From the NCBI GenBank assembly GCA_046726955.1, contig JBKPBQ010000481.1, forward strand, positions 1-26,540: a stretch of 26,540 nt of DNA, written 5' to 3'. Below are positions 1 to 7,545 of the stretch, in pieces (the stretch's first letter is position 1; each line of letters opens with the position of its first letter). The position numbers were made by a program, and so were the translations under genes. The notes under the pieces are model-generated. The model was given only the letters and a program-made list of their open reading frames with translations. It was not told where the DNA came from and ran no database searches. This DNA is from CAVPGH01 sp046726955. GTDB taxonomy: Bacteria > Acidobacteriota > Vicinamibacteria > Fen-336.

Positions 1-2076
1 GGCCATGGTGCCGTACAACCCGACCGCGGCCAGCAGCGACGTCACGATGCTCGCCGTCGCGAGAAGCGCGGCGAGCGCGCGGGCGCGCGCGGACGCATTG
101 TCCACGAGCCAGCGCAGGGCGCCCTCGTCGTAGGTGGGAACCGCGGGGTCGAGGGCGCGCACGATGCCGCGAATGGCCGACAACGCCTCCCCCTCGCGTC
201 CATCGGTTCGCACGACGAGCGAGAGTCCGCCCGGATCCACGATCGGGAAGTACACCATCTGGCTCGCCGGCCGGTCGAGCGCGTCGTAGTGCACGTCACC
301 CACCTCGCCGACGATGGTGTGCCATCGGCCGCCGACAGCACGAACGCGCCTGCCCAGCGGACTTGCGCCCGGCCAGTACCGCTCGGCGAAGGCTCGGGCG
401 ACGACGACCTCGTCGGAAGGACGACCCGCGTCCTGCGCGCCGAACGTCCGGCCGCGGAGGAGCGGGATGCGCAGCGCCTCGAAGTACGACGGCTCGACGC
501 TCGCCACGGCGTGATTGGCCGGGGACAGATACGCTTCGACCTCGACCGCCATCTCGTGCTGGTCCCCGCTCAGCGGCACCCAGTCGGTCAAGGCCACGTC
601 GCGCACGCCCGGGATGGTCTTCGCCTCGCCCAGGAGCTCGTCGAAGAACTCCAGCCGCGAGGCGCCCTCGTACCGTGCGAAGGGCAGGAGCACGCGTGAC
701 ATCACGACGTGATCCGCGTCGAATCCCGGCTCTACGGCATTCAATCGAAGGAAGCTGCGCGTCATCAGCCCCGACGCCGCGACGAGCACGACCCCGAGAG
801 CGATCTGCGCGACCACGAGGGCGTGGCGCATGACGCTGTCCGAACGCCCGCCCGCGGGCCCCACGCCCGCGCCCCGAAGGACCTGGGCCAGGGAGGCCCG
901 GCGCGCGCGCAGCAGCGGAACGACGCTCACGAGAAGCGCCGAGAGCACGGTGATTCCCAGGGCGAACGACAAGACTCGCCCGTCGACTCCCACCTCTTCC
1001 AGGCGGGGCAGCGACAGCACGGATCCGGTGCTCCGCGCGGCGCTCACACCCAGCGCCGCCAGCAACACGCCCGCGCCGCCGCCCACGGCGCTGAGCAGCA
1101 CGGATTCGCTCAGCGTCAGCGCGAGCACCCTCGTGAGGCCCGAGCCGAGCGCTCCCCGCACCGCGAGCTCCAGCTGCATCCGCTCGGCGCGTACGAGAAA
1201 GAGACCGGCCGCATTCGTGCACGCCACGAGGAGCACGAGGAGGACGCAGCCGAACACGAGCCAGAGCAGCCGGGAGACGGGCCCGGCGATCGAGTCCCGG
1301 AGCGGTTGCACCTGCGGCGCGACGTGCGACGGCTGCAAAGGGATGAGCGAGCTCGCGCCGAGCACGCGCGCGAGATCGGCCCGCGCCGAGGCGGCCGACA
1401 CGCCGCGCTCGAGTCGCGCGATGCCGACGAGATCGAACGACGTGCTGTCCTCCGGCTGGCGCGCGAGGGGAAGCCAGAGCTCGACATGATTCGCGGGATA
1501 CGCGAAGTGCCTCGGCATGATCCCGACGATCGTGCGCGGAACGTCGTTCACGACCACCTGTCGGCCGACCGCGTTCGGATCGCCGTTCAGGCGCTCCTGC
1601 CAGATGCGGTGCGACAGGACGACGACATGGTTCGCGCCCGGTCTGTCCTCGCCCGGCGCGAACGCTCGGCCCAGCATCGGCGGGACGCCCAATACGTCGA
1701 AGAAATTCGACGTGACCCGCGCGCCGCGGACGCGGAGGGCGGTCTGGTCTCGCACGGAAGCGCCGAGGATTCCGTTGTCGAATCGCCACGCAGCCACACC
1801 CTCGAACGCCCGCGCGTCGCGCTGGTAGAGCGTGACGGTGGCTTCCGATTGATCCACCGTCGCCGCCCCCGCATCCTGGACGGTATGCGTGAGCCGGACG
1901 AGGCGGTCCGGTTCCGGGAAGGGCAGGGGCTCGAGGAGAATGCCGTGCACGAGGCTGAAGACGGCAGTGGTCGCCCCGACGCCGAGGGCGAGCACGAGAA
2001 CGACGGCCGCGGCGAAGCCCGGGGCGCGCCGAAGGCGGCGCGCCGCGAACCGAAGCTCCGACCAGGGCGAGAACAT
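1..2076 (-). CDS. ADOP-type MacB/FtsX permease, partial (C-terminus missing)
   Basis: An inner-membrane permease of the MacB/FtsX family without its own ATPase, of the kind called acidobacterial duplicated orphan permeases (ADOP). The frame is open from the ATG at 2076 to base 1, giving 692 codons; the family is usually about 800 residues, so roughly 100 residues are lost at the edge. It begins MFSPWSELRFAARRLRRAPG, then has a first membrane segment (about 20-40), a periplasmic MacB_PCD region, an FtsX block near residues 265-400, a second MacB_PCD copy starting near residue 415 (MRHALVVAQIALGVVLV), and reaches the third membrane region with AAVGLYGTMA. This duplicated layout is diagnostic. 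The frame stays open upstream of the ATG but lacks another ATG, and no clear ribosome site is visible, so the start rests on family alignment. Substrate is unknown. It is divergent from the hydrolase at 2243 and is probably unrelated to the sugar genes. Confidence 0.9.
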   Translation of the reverse strand, partial: MFSPWSELRFAARRLRRAPGFAAAVVLVLALGVGATTAVFSLVHGILLEPLPFPEPDRLVRLTHTVQDAGAATVDQSEATVTLYQRDARAFEGVAAWRFDNGILGASVRDQTALRVRGARVTSNFFDVLGVPPMLGRAFAPGEDRPGANHVVVLSHRIWQERLNGDPNAVGRQVVVNDVPRTIVGIMPRHFAYPANHVELWLPLARQPEDSTSFDLVGIARLERGVSAASARADLARVLGASSLIPLQPSHVAPQVQPLRDSIAGPVSRLLWLVFGCVLLVLLVACTNAAGLFLVRAERMQLELAVRGALGSGLTRVLALTLSESVLLSAVGGGAGVLLAALGVSAARSTGSVLSLPRLEEVGVDGRVLSFALGITVLSALLVSVVPLLRARRASLAQVLRGAGVGPAGGRSDSVMRHALVVAQIALGVVLVAASGLMTRSFLRLNAVEPGFDADHVVMSRVLLPFARYEGASRLEFFDELLGEAKTIPGVRDVALTDWVPLSGDQHEMAVEVEAYLSPANHAVASVEPSYFEALRIPLLRGRTFGAQDAGRPSDEVVVARAFAERYWPGASPLGRRVRAVGGRWHTIVGEVGDVHYDALDRPASQMVYFPIVDPGGLSLVVRTDGREGEALSAIRGIVRALDPAVPTYDEGALRWLVDNASARARALAALLATASIVTSLLAAVGLYGTMA

Positions 2077-2242
2077 CCGCGGGAAGTTTACGTGCCTCGT
2101 CAACGCGACGATATCGGGTGTCAGATACTGAGAGGCGCGCCAGGGGCGGTCGAAGGGTTGATGATGGAAGCGTAAGCGACACTCCGCTTGGTGCTGGTCA
2201 CACGAACTGAGGCGCGCAGAGCGCCGTGACGTAGGAGGGACG
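2077..2242. other. Divergent intergenic region, permease / alpha-beta hydrolase
   Basis: This 166-base spacer lies between two divergent genes and must hold the promoter of at least the rightward hydrolase. The only clear signal is the ribosome-binding site AGGAGGG at 2233-2239. No convincing -35/-10 pair was found. A short 5-base inverted repeat (GGCGC/GCGCC) lies near 2212-2226 and is too weak to call. Confidence 0.5.
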
Positions 2243-3184
2243 ATGCTTCGACACGTTCTTGCCGCAGTGTTCCTCGTTGCCGGGGCGGCCGCGACCCATG
2301 CCCAACCGTCACTGCCCTCGAGCTTTCGGGCCACCACGATTCACAGTCCGGAAGGGGCGGACATCTTCGTGCGTTCCGGCGGAAGCGGACCGGTCGTCGT
2401 TCTGGTGCATGGCTACGCGGAGAACAGCGACTCCTGGGCGCCCCTGGCCGCGGATCTGATGAAGGACCACACGGTGGTGGTGCCCGACCTCCGGGGCATC
2501 GGGCGCTCGTCGAAGCCGGAGGGCGGCTACGACAAGAAGACACAGGCCAAGGACCTCCGGGCGGTCGTGACCGGGTTGGGGTACGACAAGACCTTCGTCG
2601 TGGCCCACGACATCGGGAACATGGTGGTCTATGCCTACGCAGCCTTGTATCCGGAGAAGGTCGAGCGGCTGGTCGTGATGGACGCCCCGATTCCCGGGAT
2701 CGAGCCGTGGAGCGAGATACTCCAGAACCCCGGAGTGTGGCACTTCAACTTCCATGGGCCGGATGCGGAAAGGCTCGTGGCCGGCCGGGAGCGCATCTAC
2801 TTCGATCGCATCTGGAACGACTTCACCGGTGATCCGGGCAAGCCCGACGAGGCCACGCGGAACTTCTTCACCGCGACCTATGCGCAGCCGGGTGGAATGA
2901 GGGCGGGGTTTGCGCAGTTCGCAGCGTTCGCTCAAGACGCGAAGGACAACAAGGTCTTCGAGCAGACGAAGCTGCCCATGCCCGTGCTGGCCGTCGGTGG
3001 CGAGAAGTCTTTCGGGCCAATTCAGGCCGTGATCATGCGCCACGTGGCCACCGACGTTCAGGAGGCGGTGGTCGCGGGGTCGGGACATTGGCTGATGGAA
3101 GAACGTCCGGCCGAAACCGTCGCCTTGATCCGGAAGTTCCTCGATGGCGGATCCAGGGCCAGCGGCCCCCGGACGCCGAAATGA
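2243..3184 (+). CDS. Exported alpha/beta hydrolase, epoxide hydrolase/dehalogenase type
   Basis: A 313-residue alpha/beta-hydrolase-fold enzyme. Residues 1-20 form a signal peptide ending THA before Q21, so it probably acts outside the cytoplasm. The oxyanion motif HGY is at 56-58. The nucleophile elbow reads AHDIGN with D123 in the catalytic position, as in epoxide hydrolases and haloalkane/haloacetate dehalogenases; serine esterases have Ser here. The general base is H282 in GSGHW. Lid-region aromatic residues (Y187, Y213) could be the Tyr pair that activates an epoxide, but this was judged by eye. The start is well supported by AGGAGGG at 2233-2239. It stands alone, in its own orientation relative to the permease and 359 bases from the receptor gene. 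Epoxide hydrolase is somewhat more likely than dehalogenase; the substrate is unknown. Confidence 0.85.
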   Translation: MLRHVLAAVFLVAGAAATHAQPSLPSSFRATTIHSPEGADIFVRSGGSGPVVVLVHGYAENSDSWAPLAADLMKDHTVVVPDLRGIGRSSKPEGGYDKKTQAKDLRAVVTGLGYDKTFVVAHDIGNMVVYAYAALYPEKVERLVVMDAPIPGIEPWSEILQNPGVWHFNFHGPDAERLVAGRERIYFDRIWNDFTGDPGKPDEATRNFFTATYAQPGGMRAGFAQFAAFAQDAKDNKVFEQTKLPMPVLAVGGEKSFGPIQAVIMRHVATDVQEAVVAGSGHWLMEERPAETVALIRKFLDGGSRASGPRTPK

Positions 3185-3200
3185 ACCGCCAAGGTGGTTC
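3183..3200 (+). terminator. Weak hairpin overlapping the hydrolase stop codon
   Basis: GAACCGCC and GGTGGTTC form a near-perfect inverted repeat (one G-U pair) separated by two bases and overlapping the TGA at 3182-3184. In RNA the innermost pairs would open to make a loop. No T-run follows, so termination is only a possibility. Confidence 0.3.
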
Positions 3201-3270
3201 GAGATCCGAAACTCGAGGGTTGGCCTGAGAAACGCCTCGGCGTGGGGCGCGCGTCCTAAGTCTCTTTAAT

Positions 3271-3290
3271 CGAGCAACTTCCACTGCTCG
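3271..3290. repeat. Inverted repeat, possible operator
   Basis: CGAGCA, 8 bases, TGCTCG: a perfect 6-base inverted repeat placed directly after TTTAAT (3265-3270). The position fits a regulator site, but no matching second copy was noticed elsewhere in the window. Confidence 0.3.
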
Positions 3291-3305
3291 GCGCCAGCTC
3301 AACCG

Positions 3306-3365
3306 TGAACGGCGTCGATATCATATACGAATAATCTTGACGGCCTCCGCGCGGCTGAGATAGCT
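3306..3365 (+). promoter_or_regulatory. Candidate promoter segment for the receptor gene
   Basis: Two alternative readings exist in the AT-rich island. One has AATAAT at 3330-3335 as -10 with a weak -35 (TGAACG, 3306-3311) 18 bases upstream. The other has a good -35, TTGACG at 3337-3342, but only a poor -10 (around GATAGC/ATAGCT, 3359-3365). Neither is complete; the call rests on base composition and position. Confidence 0.3.
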
Positions 3366-3531
3366 TCGCCCCACCTTTCGTCGCAAAGAATCTTTCGGGC
3401 CGAAGACTCGCTGAGTCGAACCAGACCGGGTGAGGTCGGATGCCTCGCAAGAGGAGACAGCCACCACCGAACACGTCGTGCGGCGGGAGCGCGGGCGTGA
3501 GCGGGCCGGACCTTGTCCCGCAGTTGCGCGT

Positions 3532-3536
3532 GGAGG
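3532..3536 (+). promoter_or_regulatory. Ribosome-binding site deciding the receptor start
   Basis: GGAGG lies 7 bases before the ATG at 3544. The frame stays open upstream to a GTG at 3430, but the extra 38 residues are charged and would bury the signal peptide; this site and the signal peptide both point to 3544. Confidence 0.75.
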
Positions 3537-3543
3537 ACGCCAA

Positions 3544-6500
3544 ATGAAGAGATTCCGAACGGCCGCCAGGCTGCTGGGGCTCGTGCTGCCCATCCTGGCC
3601 GGCCTTCTAGCGATGTCGCCGCAACCCGCGGACGCGCAGTCCGTGACGGGAACCATCCTCGGCACGATCAAGGATTCAAGCGGTGCGGTCGTGCCCGGCG
3701 CCACCGTCGTGCTCGTCAACACCGGTACGGGCGCGAACCGCACCGCGATCACGAACGCCCAGGGTGAGTACACCGCCCCCAACCTCCCCACCGGAACGTA
3801 CAGCGTCTCCGCCGAGATGAGCGGGTTCAAGAAGGTCACGCTCGCCAACGTGCACGTCGGTGTCGACCAGCGGGTCCGGGCCGACATGAAGCTCGACCTC
3901 GGCGAGATGACGGAAGCGGTGGAGATCCAGGCGGAGACGCCGCTCGTCCAGACCGCTTCCTCCGACCTGAGCGTCACCGTCGAGGGAAAGACGATCGAGT
4001 CGCTGCCCCTCAACGGCCGCAACTTCGTCGCTCTCACCCGCACCATCCCCGGCGTCACCCGCGGCGTGGGCCCCGGCGGCGGCAACATCGACGGGTCGGG
4101 CAGCCTGGCCTGGAGGGCCTCCGCCTCCTTCTCCGCGAACGGCCAGCGCCCCCGAGACAACAACTACCTGCTCGACGGGGTCGACAACAACGAGACCTGG
4201 CTGCAGTCGGTCGTGATCTTCCCGAACGTCGACGCCCTCGACGAGTTCAAGCTCCAGACGAGCACGTACTCCGCGGAGTTCGGACGCTCGATGGGCGGGG
4301 TCGTCAACCTCCAGATCAAGTCGGGGAGCAACGCGTTCCACGGCAGCGGTTTCGAGTTCCTCCGGAACGACCGGTTCGACGCCAACAACTGGTTCAACAA
4401 CCGGGCGGGACGGCCGAAGCCGGACTTCAGCCAGCACCAGTTCGGCGGGACGTTCGGCGGGCCGATCATCAAGGACAATACGTTCGTCTTCGCGGACTAC
4501 CAGGGAATGCGGATCACCCAGGGCCAGACCTATCTCTCCACGATGCCGTCGGCGAAGATGCGCGAGGGCGACTTCTCCGAGATCAACCGGCCCATCTACG
4601 ATCCCCTGACCCGCCAGCCGTTCCCCGGGAACATCATCCCCCGGAGCCGCTGGGATCCCGCGGCCACCAACGTCCTCCAGCAGCTCATCCCCGAGCCGAA
4701 CGTCGCCGGCACCCGCAACGCGCTGGGGCAGCAGATCAACAACTACCTGATCAACCCGGCCCTCACGCGGCAGGACAACCAGTTCGACGTGAAGGTCGAT
4801 CACCAGCTGAGCACGAGCAACCGCTTCTTCCTGCGGTACAGCTTCCAGAAGACCCACCGCGACCTGCCCGCGACCCAGGAGCACGGGGACGCCAACGACA
4901 CGTTCGGCGCCGGCATCGGGGACATCAAGGCCCAGAGCTTCGCCTTCAACGACACCCACACCTTCAGCTCGAACTGGCTGAACGAGGTCCGCGTCGGCTA
5001 CAGCCTGATCAAGTTCAACCTGTCCCCGATCGACTTCGGCGAGAACCTCGCCGAGCAGATGGGTATCCCCGGCGTCAACATCAACTCCGTGACCTCGGCC
5101 ATGAGCCGGATCATCTTCGAGCAGAACGGCGCCCGGCGCCTGGGCTCCAACGCCAACCAGCCCCTGATCACGAACCTGGGCAACCTCCAGCTCTACGACA
5201 ACGTGACGTACATCCGCGGCCGCCACACCTTCAAGGGAGGTGCGAGCATCATCTTCCGGACGCGCGAGATCCTGAACGCGGACACGATGGTCGGCGAGTT
5301 CTACTTCAGCCAGAACCAGACCTCCAACTGCGCGGGCGTCTCCACCGGGTGCTCGGTCAACGCCGCCACCGGCTTCGACGTGGCCAGCTTCCTCCTCGGC
5401 TATGCGCGGCGCAAGAACCGCGCGATGACGGTCGAGGACACCTACATGGAGAGGCGGCCGGAGTATGGCGCTTACATCCAGGACGACTTCCGCGTGACCC
5501 CCAAGCTCACGCTGAACATGGGCCTCCGGTGGGACGTCTTCACCCCCTGGGTGGAGGACGACAACCGCCAGTCGAACTTCGACCCCTCGACGGGCAAGAT
5601 GGTCGTCGCCTCCGATGACGCCGTCATCAACGGCGTCCACGTCGGACGGAAACTGCAGACGTACGCGAAGGACGACTTCGGTCCCCGGCTCGGGTTCGCC
5701 TACGACCTGAGCGGCAATGGGCGGACGACGATCCGCGGCGGGTTCGGGATCTTCTGGAACTGGGGCGTGGGCGGAACGTCGTCTTCGAAAGGCACGAACC
5801 AGCCCTTCCTCCAGGCCACGGACCTTCTCGCCAACGGGGGCGCGAACACCCTGCCGCTGTCCACCGGCTTCCCTCCCCCGCCGGCCATCGACCCGAACCT
5901 TCCCCTCGTGGGGGCGACGCGCTCGGTGTTCGACATCAACTACCGCGACCAGCACTCGATGAACTGGAACGTCAACCTCCAGAAGCAGCTCGGCCGGGAC
6001 TACATGGTCGAGCTGGCCTACGTGGGGACCCGGGGTCGGGGGCTCACGTCCAAGACCGACCTCAACCAGGCGCCCAACATCGTGGGAGTGACGAACCAGA
6101 ACATCAACCGGCCCTACTTCGCGATATCACCCGGCCTCACCACCGTGAGCACGGCCCAGGACCGGGGCGAGCTCGACTACCACGCGTTCCTGTTCAAGGG
6201 GATGAAGCGCTTCTCGAACGGCTTCTCCGCGCTCGTCTCCTACACCTTCGGCAAGGCCATCGACCTCGTCTCCAACAACGACGGACCCCTCTTCACGAAC
6301 ATCTTCGACCCGGGGTACGACCGGGGGCCCGCGGACTACGACGTCACCCACACGCTGGTCGCGAGCTTCATCTACGAGCTGCCCTTCGCGCGGAAGCAGT
6401 GGTACGGAGGGTGGCAGGTGAACGGGATCGGCTACTACCGCAGCGGGCTCGCCCTCACCATCAGCCAGTCCGGGACGATGCAGTCCACCGGCATCACGAA

Positions 6501-6873
6501 CAACCGGCCGAACGTGGTGGAGGGGAAGACGGGAGAGAGCAGCGACCCGACGATCGACCAGTGGTTCGACGTCACCGCATTCAGCCGGACCGAGCCGACG
6601 GGCACGTTCGGCAACATCGGGCGCAACACCTTGCGCGGACCGAACATCGTCAACATGGACCTCTCACTGATCAAGAACACCAAGATCGGCCCTGTCGACA
6701 CGGAGTTCCGCGTCGAAGCGTTCAACATCCTCAACCACCCGCAGTTCGGGCCGCCCGCGCGCACGTTCGGCAACAGCGACTTCGGTACGATCACCGCGTC
6801 GGCCAACCCGAGCTGCCAGACCTGCGGCACCTCTGAGCGGCAGATCCAGTTCGGTTTGAAGGTCAGGTTCTAG
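3544..6873 (+). CDS. Oar-like TonB-dependent outer-membrane receptor
   Basis: A 1,109-residue outer-membrane protein of the Oar-like TonB-dependent receptor family that is greatly expanded in Acidobacteriota. Residues 1-31 are a signal peptide ending ADA before Q32. Residues about 33-115 are a carboxypeptidase-regulatory-like beta-sandwich (GTIKDSSGAVVPGATV, then NAQGEYTAPNLPTGTY). A plug domain follows, with the typical stretches SLPLNGRNF and NNYLLDGVDNNE, and then a long barrel with repeated aromatic strands (FDVKVDHQLS, YGAYIQDDFRV, GLRWDVF, VEAFNILNHPQFG), ending in GLKVRF with the C-terminal Phe expected of outer-membrane barrels. A Cys-containing loop near SNCAGVSTGCS is visible. Members of this family are often linked to polysaccharide or oligosaccharide use, but the ligand cannot be read from sequence. 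A strong hairpin follows, so it is probably its own transcript. It lies just upstream of the sugar-acid operon, which suggests but does not prove a shared role. Confidence 0.93.
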   Translation: MKRFRTAARLLGLVLPILAGLLAMSPQPADAQSVTGTILGTIKDSSGAVVPGATVVLVNTGTGANRTAITNAQGEYTAPNLPTGTYSVSAEMSGFKKVTLANVHVGVDQRVRADMKLDLGEMTEAVEIQAETPLVQTASSDLSVTVEGKTIESLPLNGRNFVALTRTIPGVTRGVGPGGGNIDGSGSLAWRASASFSANGQRPRDNNYLLDGVDNNETWLQSVVIFPNVDALDEFKLQTSTYSAEFGRSMGGVVNLQIKSGSNAFHGSGFEFLRNDRFDANNWFNNRAGRPKPDFSQHQFGGTFGGPIIKDNTFVFADYQGMRITQGQTYLSTMPSAKMREGDFSEINRPIYDPLTRQPFPGNIIPRSRWDPAATNVLQQLIPEPNVAGTRNALGQQINNYLINPALTRQDNQFDVKVDHQLSTSNRFFLRYSFQKTHRDLPATQEHGDANDTFGAGIGDIKAQSFAFNDTHTFSSNWLNEVRVGYSLIKFNLSPIDFGENLAEQMGIPGVNINSVTSAMSRIIFEQNGARRLGSNANQPLITNLGNLQLYDNVTYIRGRHTFKGGASIIFRTREILNADTMVGEFYFSQNQTSNCAGVSTGCSVNAATGFDVASFLLGYARRKNRAMTVEDTYMERRPEYGAYIQDDFRVTPKLTLNMGLRWDVFTPWVEDDNRQSNFDPSTGKMVVASDDAVINGVHVGRKLQTYAKDDFGPRLGFAYDLSGNGRTTIRGGFGIFWNWGVGGTSSSKGTNQPFLQATDLLANGGANTLPLSTGFPPPPAIDPNLPLVGATRSVFDINYRDQHSMNWNVNLQKQLGRDYMVELAYVGTRGRGLTSKTDLNQAPNIVGVTNQNINRPYFAISPGLTTVSTAQDRGELDYHAFLFKGMKRFSNGFSALVSYTFGKAIDLVSNNDGPLFTNIFDPGYDRGPADYDVTHTLVASFIYELPFARKQWYGGWQVNGIGYYRSGLALTISQSGTMQSTGITNNRPNVVEGKTGESSDPTIDQWFDVTAFSRTEPTGTFGNIGRNTLRGPNIVNMDLSLIKNTKIGPVDTEFRVEAFNILNHPQFGPPARTFGNSDFGTITASANPSCQTCGTSERQIQFGLKVRF

Positions 6874-6885
6874 AGACGTAACCCT

Positions 6886-6922
6886 CCGCGGCTCCCGATC
6901 GTCGCTTGTTCGGGAGCCGCGG
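6886..6922 (+). terminator. Strong rho-independent-type terminator after the receptor
   Basis: A perfect 13-base-pair stem (CCGCGGCTCCCGA at 6886-6898 with TCGGGAGCCGCGG at 6910-6922) and an 11-base loop start 12 bases after the receptor stop. A short TTTT follows at 6932-6935, nine bases after the stem, so the U-tract is short and displaced. Confidence 0.75.
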
Positions 6923-6944
6923 GGTCGTAGCTTTTCCTGAGGGA

Positions 6945-6971
6945 TCCTCGCGGCGGCCGGGACCGCGAGGA
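6945..6971 (+). terminator. Second hairpin before the operon
   Basis: TCCTCGCGG (6945-6953) and CCGCGAGGA (6963-6971) form a perfect 9-base-pair stem with a 9-base loop; TTTT comes at 6986-6989. It sits only 49 bases before the DoxX start, so it could be a second terminator, an attenuator in the leader of the operon, or an operator. Confidence 0.45.
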
Positions 6972-7020
6972 CGCGTCGTGTCGACTTTTGGGGGCGGACG
7001 AACACCCGCGGAGTGACCCA

Positions 7021-7545
7021 GTGACCGGCTTTCAGCAGTTCTCGCTCGTTCTCCTCCGTACCCTCGTGGGCTGGCACTTCCTCTACGAGGGCCTCTACAA
7101 GCTCTGGTCGCCCGCCTGGAGCCGGGAGGGCTCGCCTCTCGCTCCGTGGTCGGCGGCCGGATATCTACGCGGTGCCGCCACCGGCCCTTTGGCCGACCTC
7201 TTCCACGGGCTCGCCGGCAGCCGCCTCCTGGGCTTCATCGACACCGTCATGCCCATCGCACTCGTCCTCGTGGGTCTCTCGCTCATGCTCGGCTTCTTCA
7301 CGCGCGCGGGTGTCGTGGGAGCCCTGGGGCTCCTCAGCCTCTTCTACCTCTCCTCCATCCCCACCTCGGGCATCCACCAGCCGGGAGCGGAGGGCGCCTA
7401 CCTCCTCGTCAACAAGAACCTCGTCGAGCTGGCCGCGGTCCTCGTGCTCCTGGGCTTCGACACCGGACGTATCGCCGGTCTCGACCTGCTCCGGGTCCGG
7501 CGGACGCGGCCGGCGCCGGTCGCCGCGGAAGGAGCGGCCTCATGA
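7021..7545 (+). CDS. DoxX-family membrane protein
   Basis: A 174-residue integral membrane protein of the DoxX family with four predicted membrane segments (about 8-27, 72-92, 96-113 and 130-146). Conserved-looking features are GWHFLYEGLYKLW in the first segment and LVNKNLVE before the last. Founding DoxX proteins are subunits of thiosulfate:quinone oxidoreductase, but most members have no tested role. The start is GTG at 7021, with GGAG at 7010-7013 seven bases upstream; an in-frame TTG at 6988 has no ribosome site. The stop overlaps the start of the oxidoreductase by ATGA, so the two are translationally coupled. In this setting it may be the membrane partner that passes electrons from the Tat-exported oxidoreductase to quinone; that is inference. 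First gene of the operon. Confidence 0.8.
   Translation: MTGFQQFSLVLLRTLVGWHFLYEGLYKLWSPAWSREGSPLAPWSAAGYLRGAATGPLADLFHGLAGSRLLGFIDTVMPIALVLVGLSLMLGFFTRAGVVGALGLLSLFYLSSIPTSGIHQPGAEGAYLLVNKNLVELAAVLVLLGFDTGRIAGLDLLRVRRTRPAPVAAEGAAS

Larger units (their letters stand above)
3185..3543. promoter_or_regulatory. 359-base leader/intergenic region before the receptor gene
   Basis: The only gene-free stretch longer than 300 bases. It holds the hairpin at 3183-3200, an inverted repeat CGAGCA/TGCTCG at 3271-3290 with an 8-base loop just after a TTTAAT that resembles a -10 box (3265-3270), an AT-rich island at about 3316-3340 that stands out in this GC-rich window, a short GACTC/GAGTC repeat near 3405-3417, and the ribosome site of the receptor. 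No small gene was found. The length and the AT island suggest that the regulated promoter of the receptor lies here. Confidence 0.5.

Noticed and set aside
296..2182. 628-codon minus-strand open frame and a 488-codon plus-strand frame (709-2175)
   Set aside because: Both are other-frame shadows of the ADOP permease, whose true frame (start 2076) has membrane segments and family motifs.
3430..3543. Alternative GTG start of the receptor 38 codons upstream
   Set aside because: It would place a charged segment before the signal peptide, and the ribosome site at 3532-3536 fits ATG 3544.
3676..5955. 759-codon open frame on the minus strand opposite the receptor gene
   Set aside because: Its composition (Val, Glu, Arg, His rich, no recognisable motif) is what the complement of a GC-rich coding frame gives; the plus-strand receptor is unambiguous.
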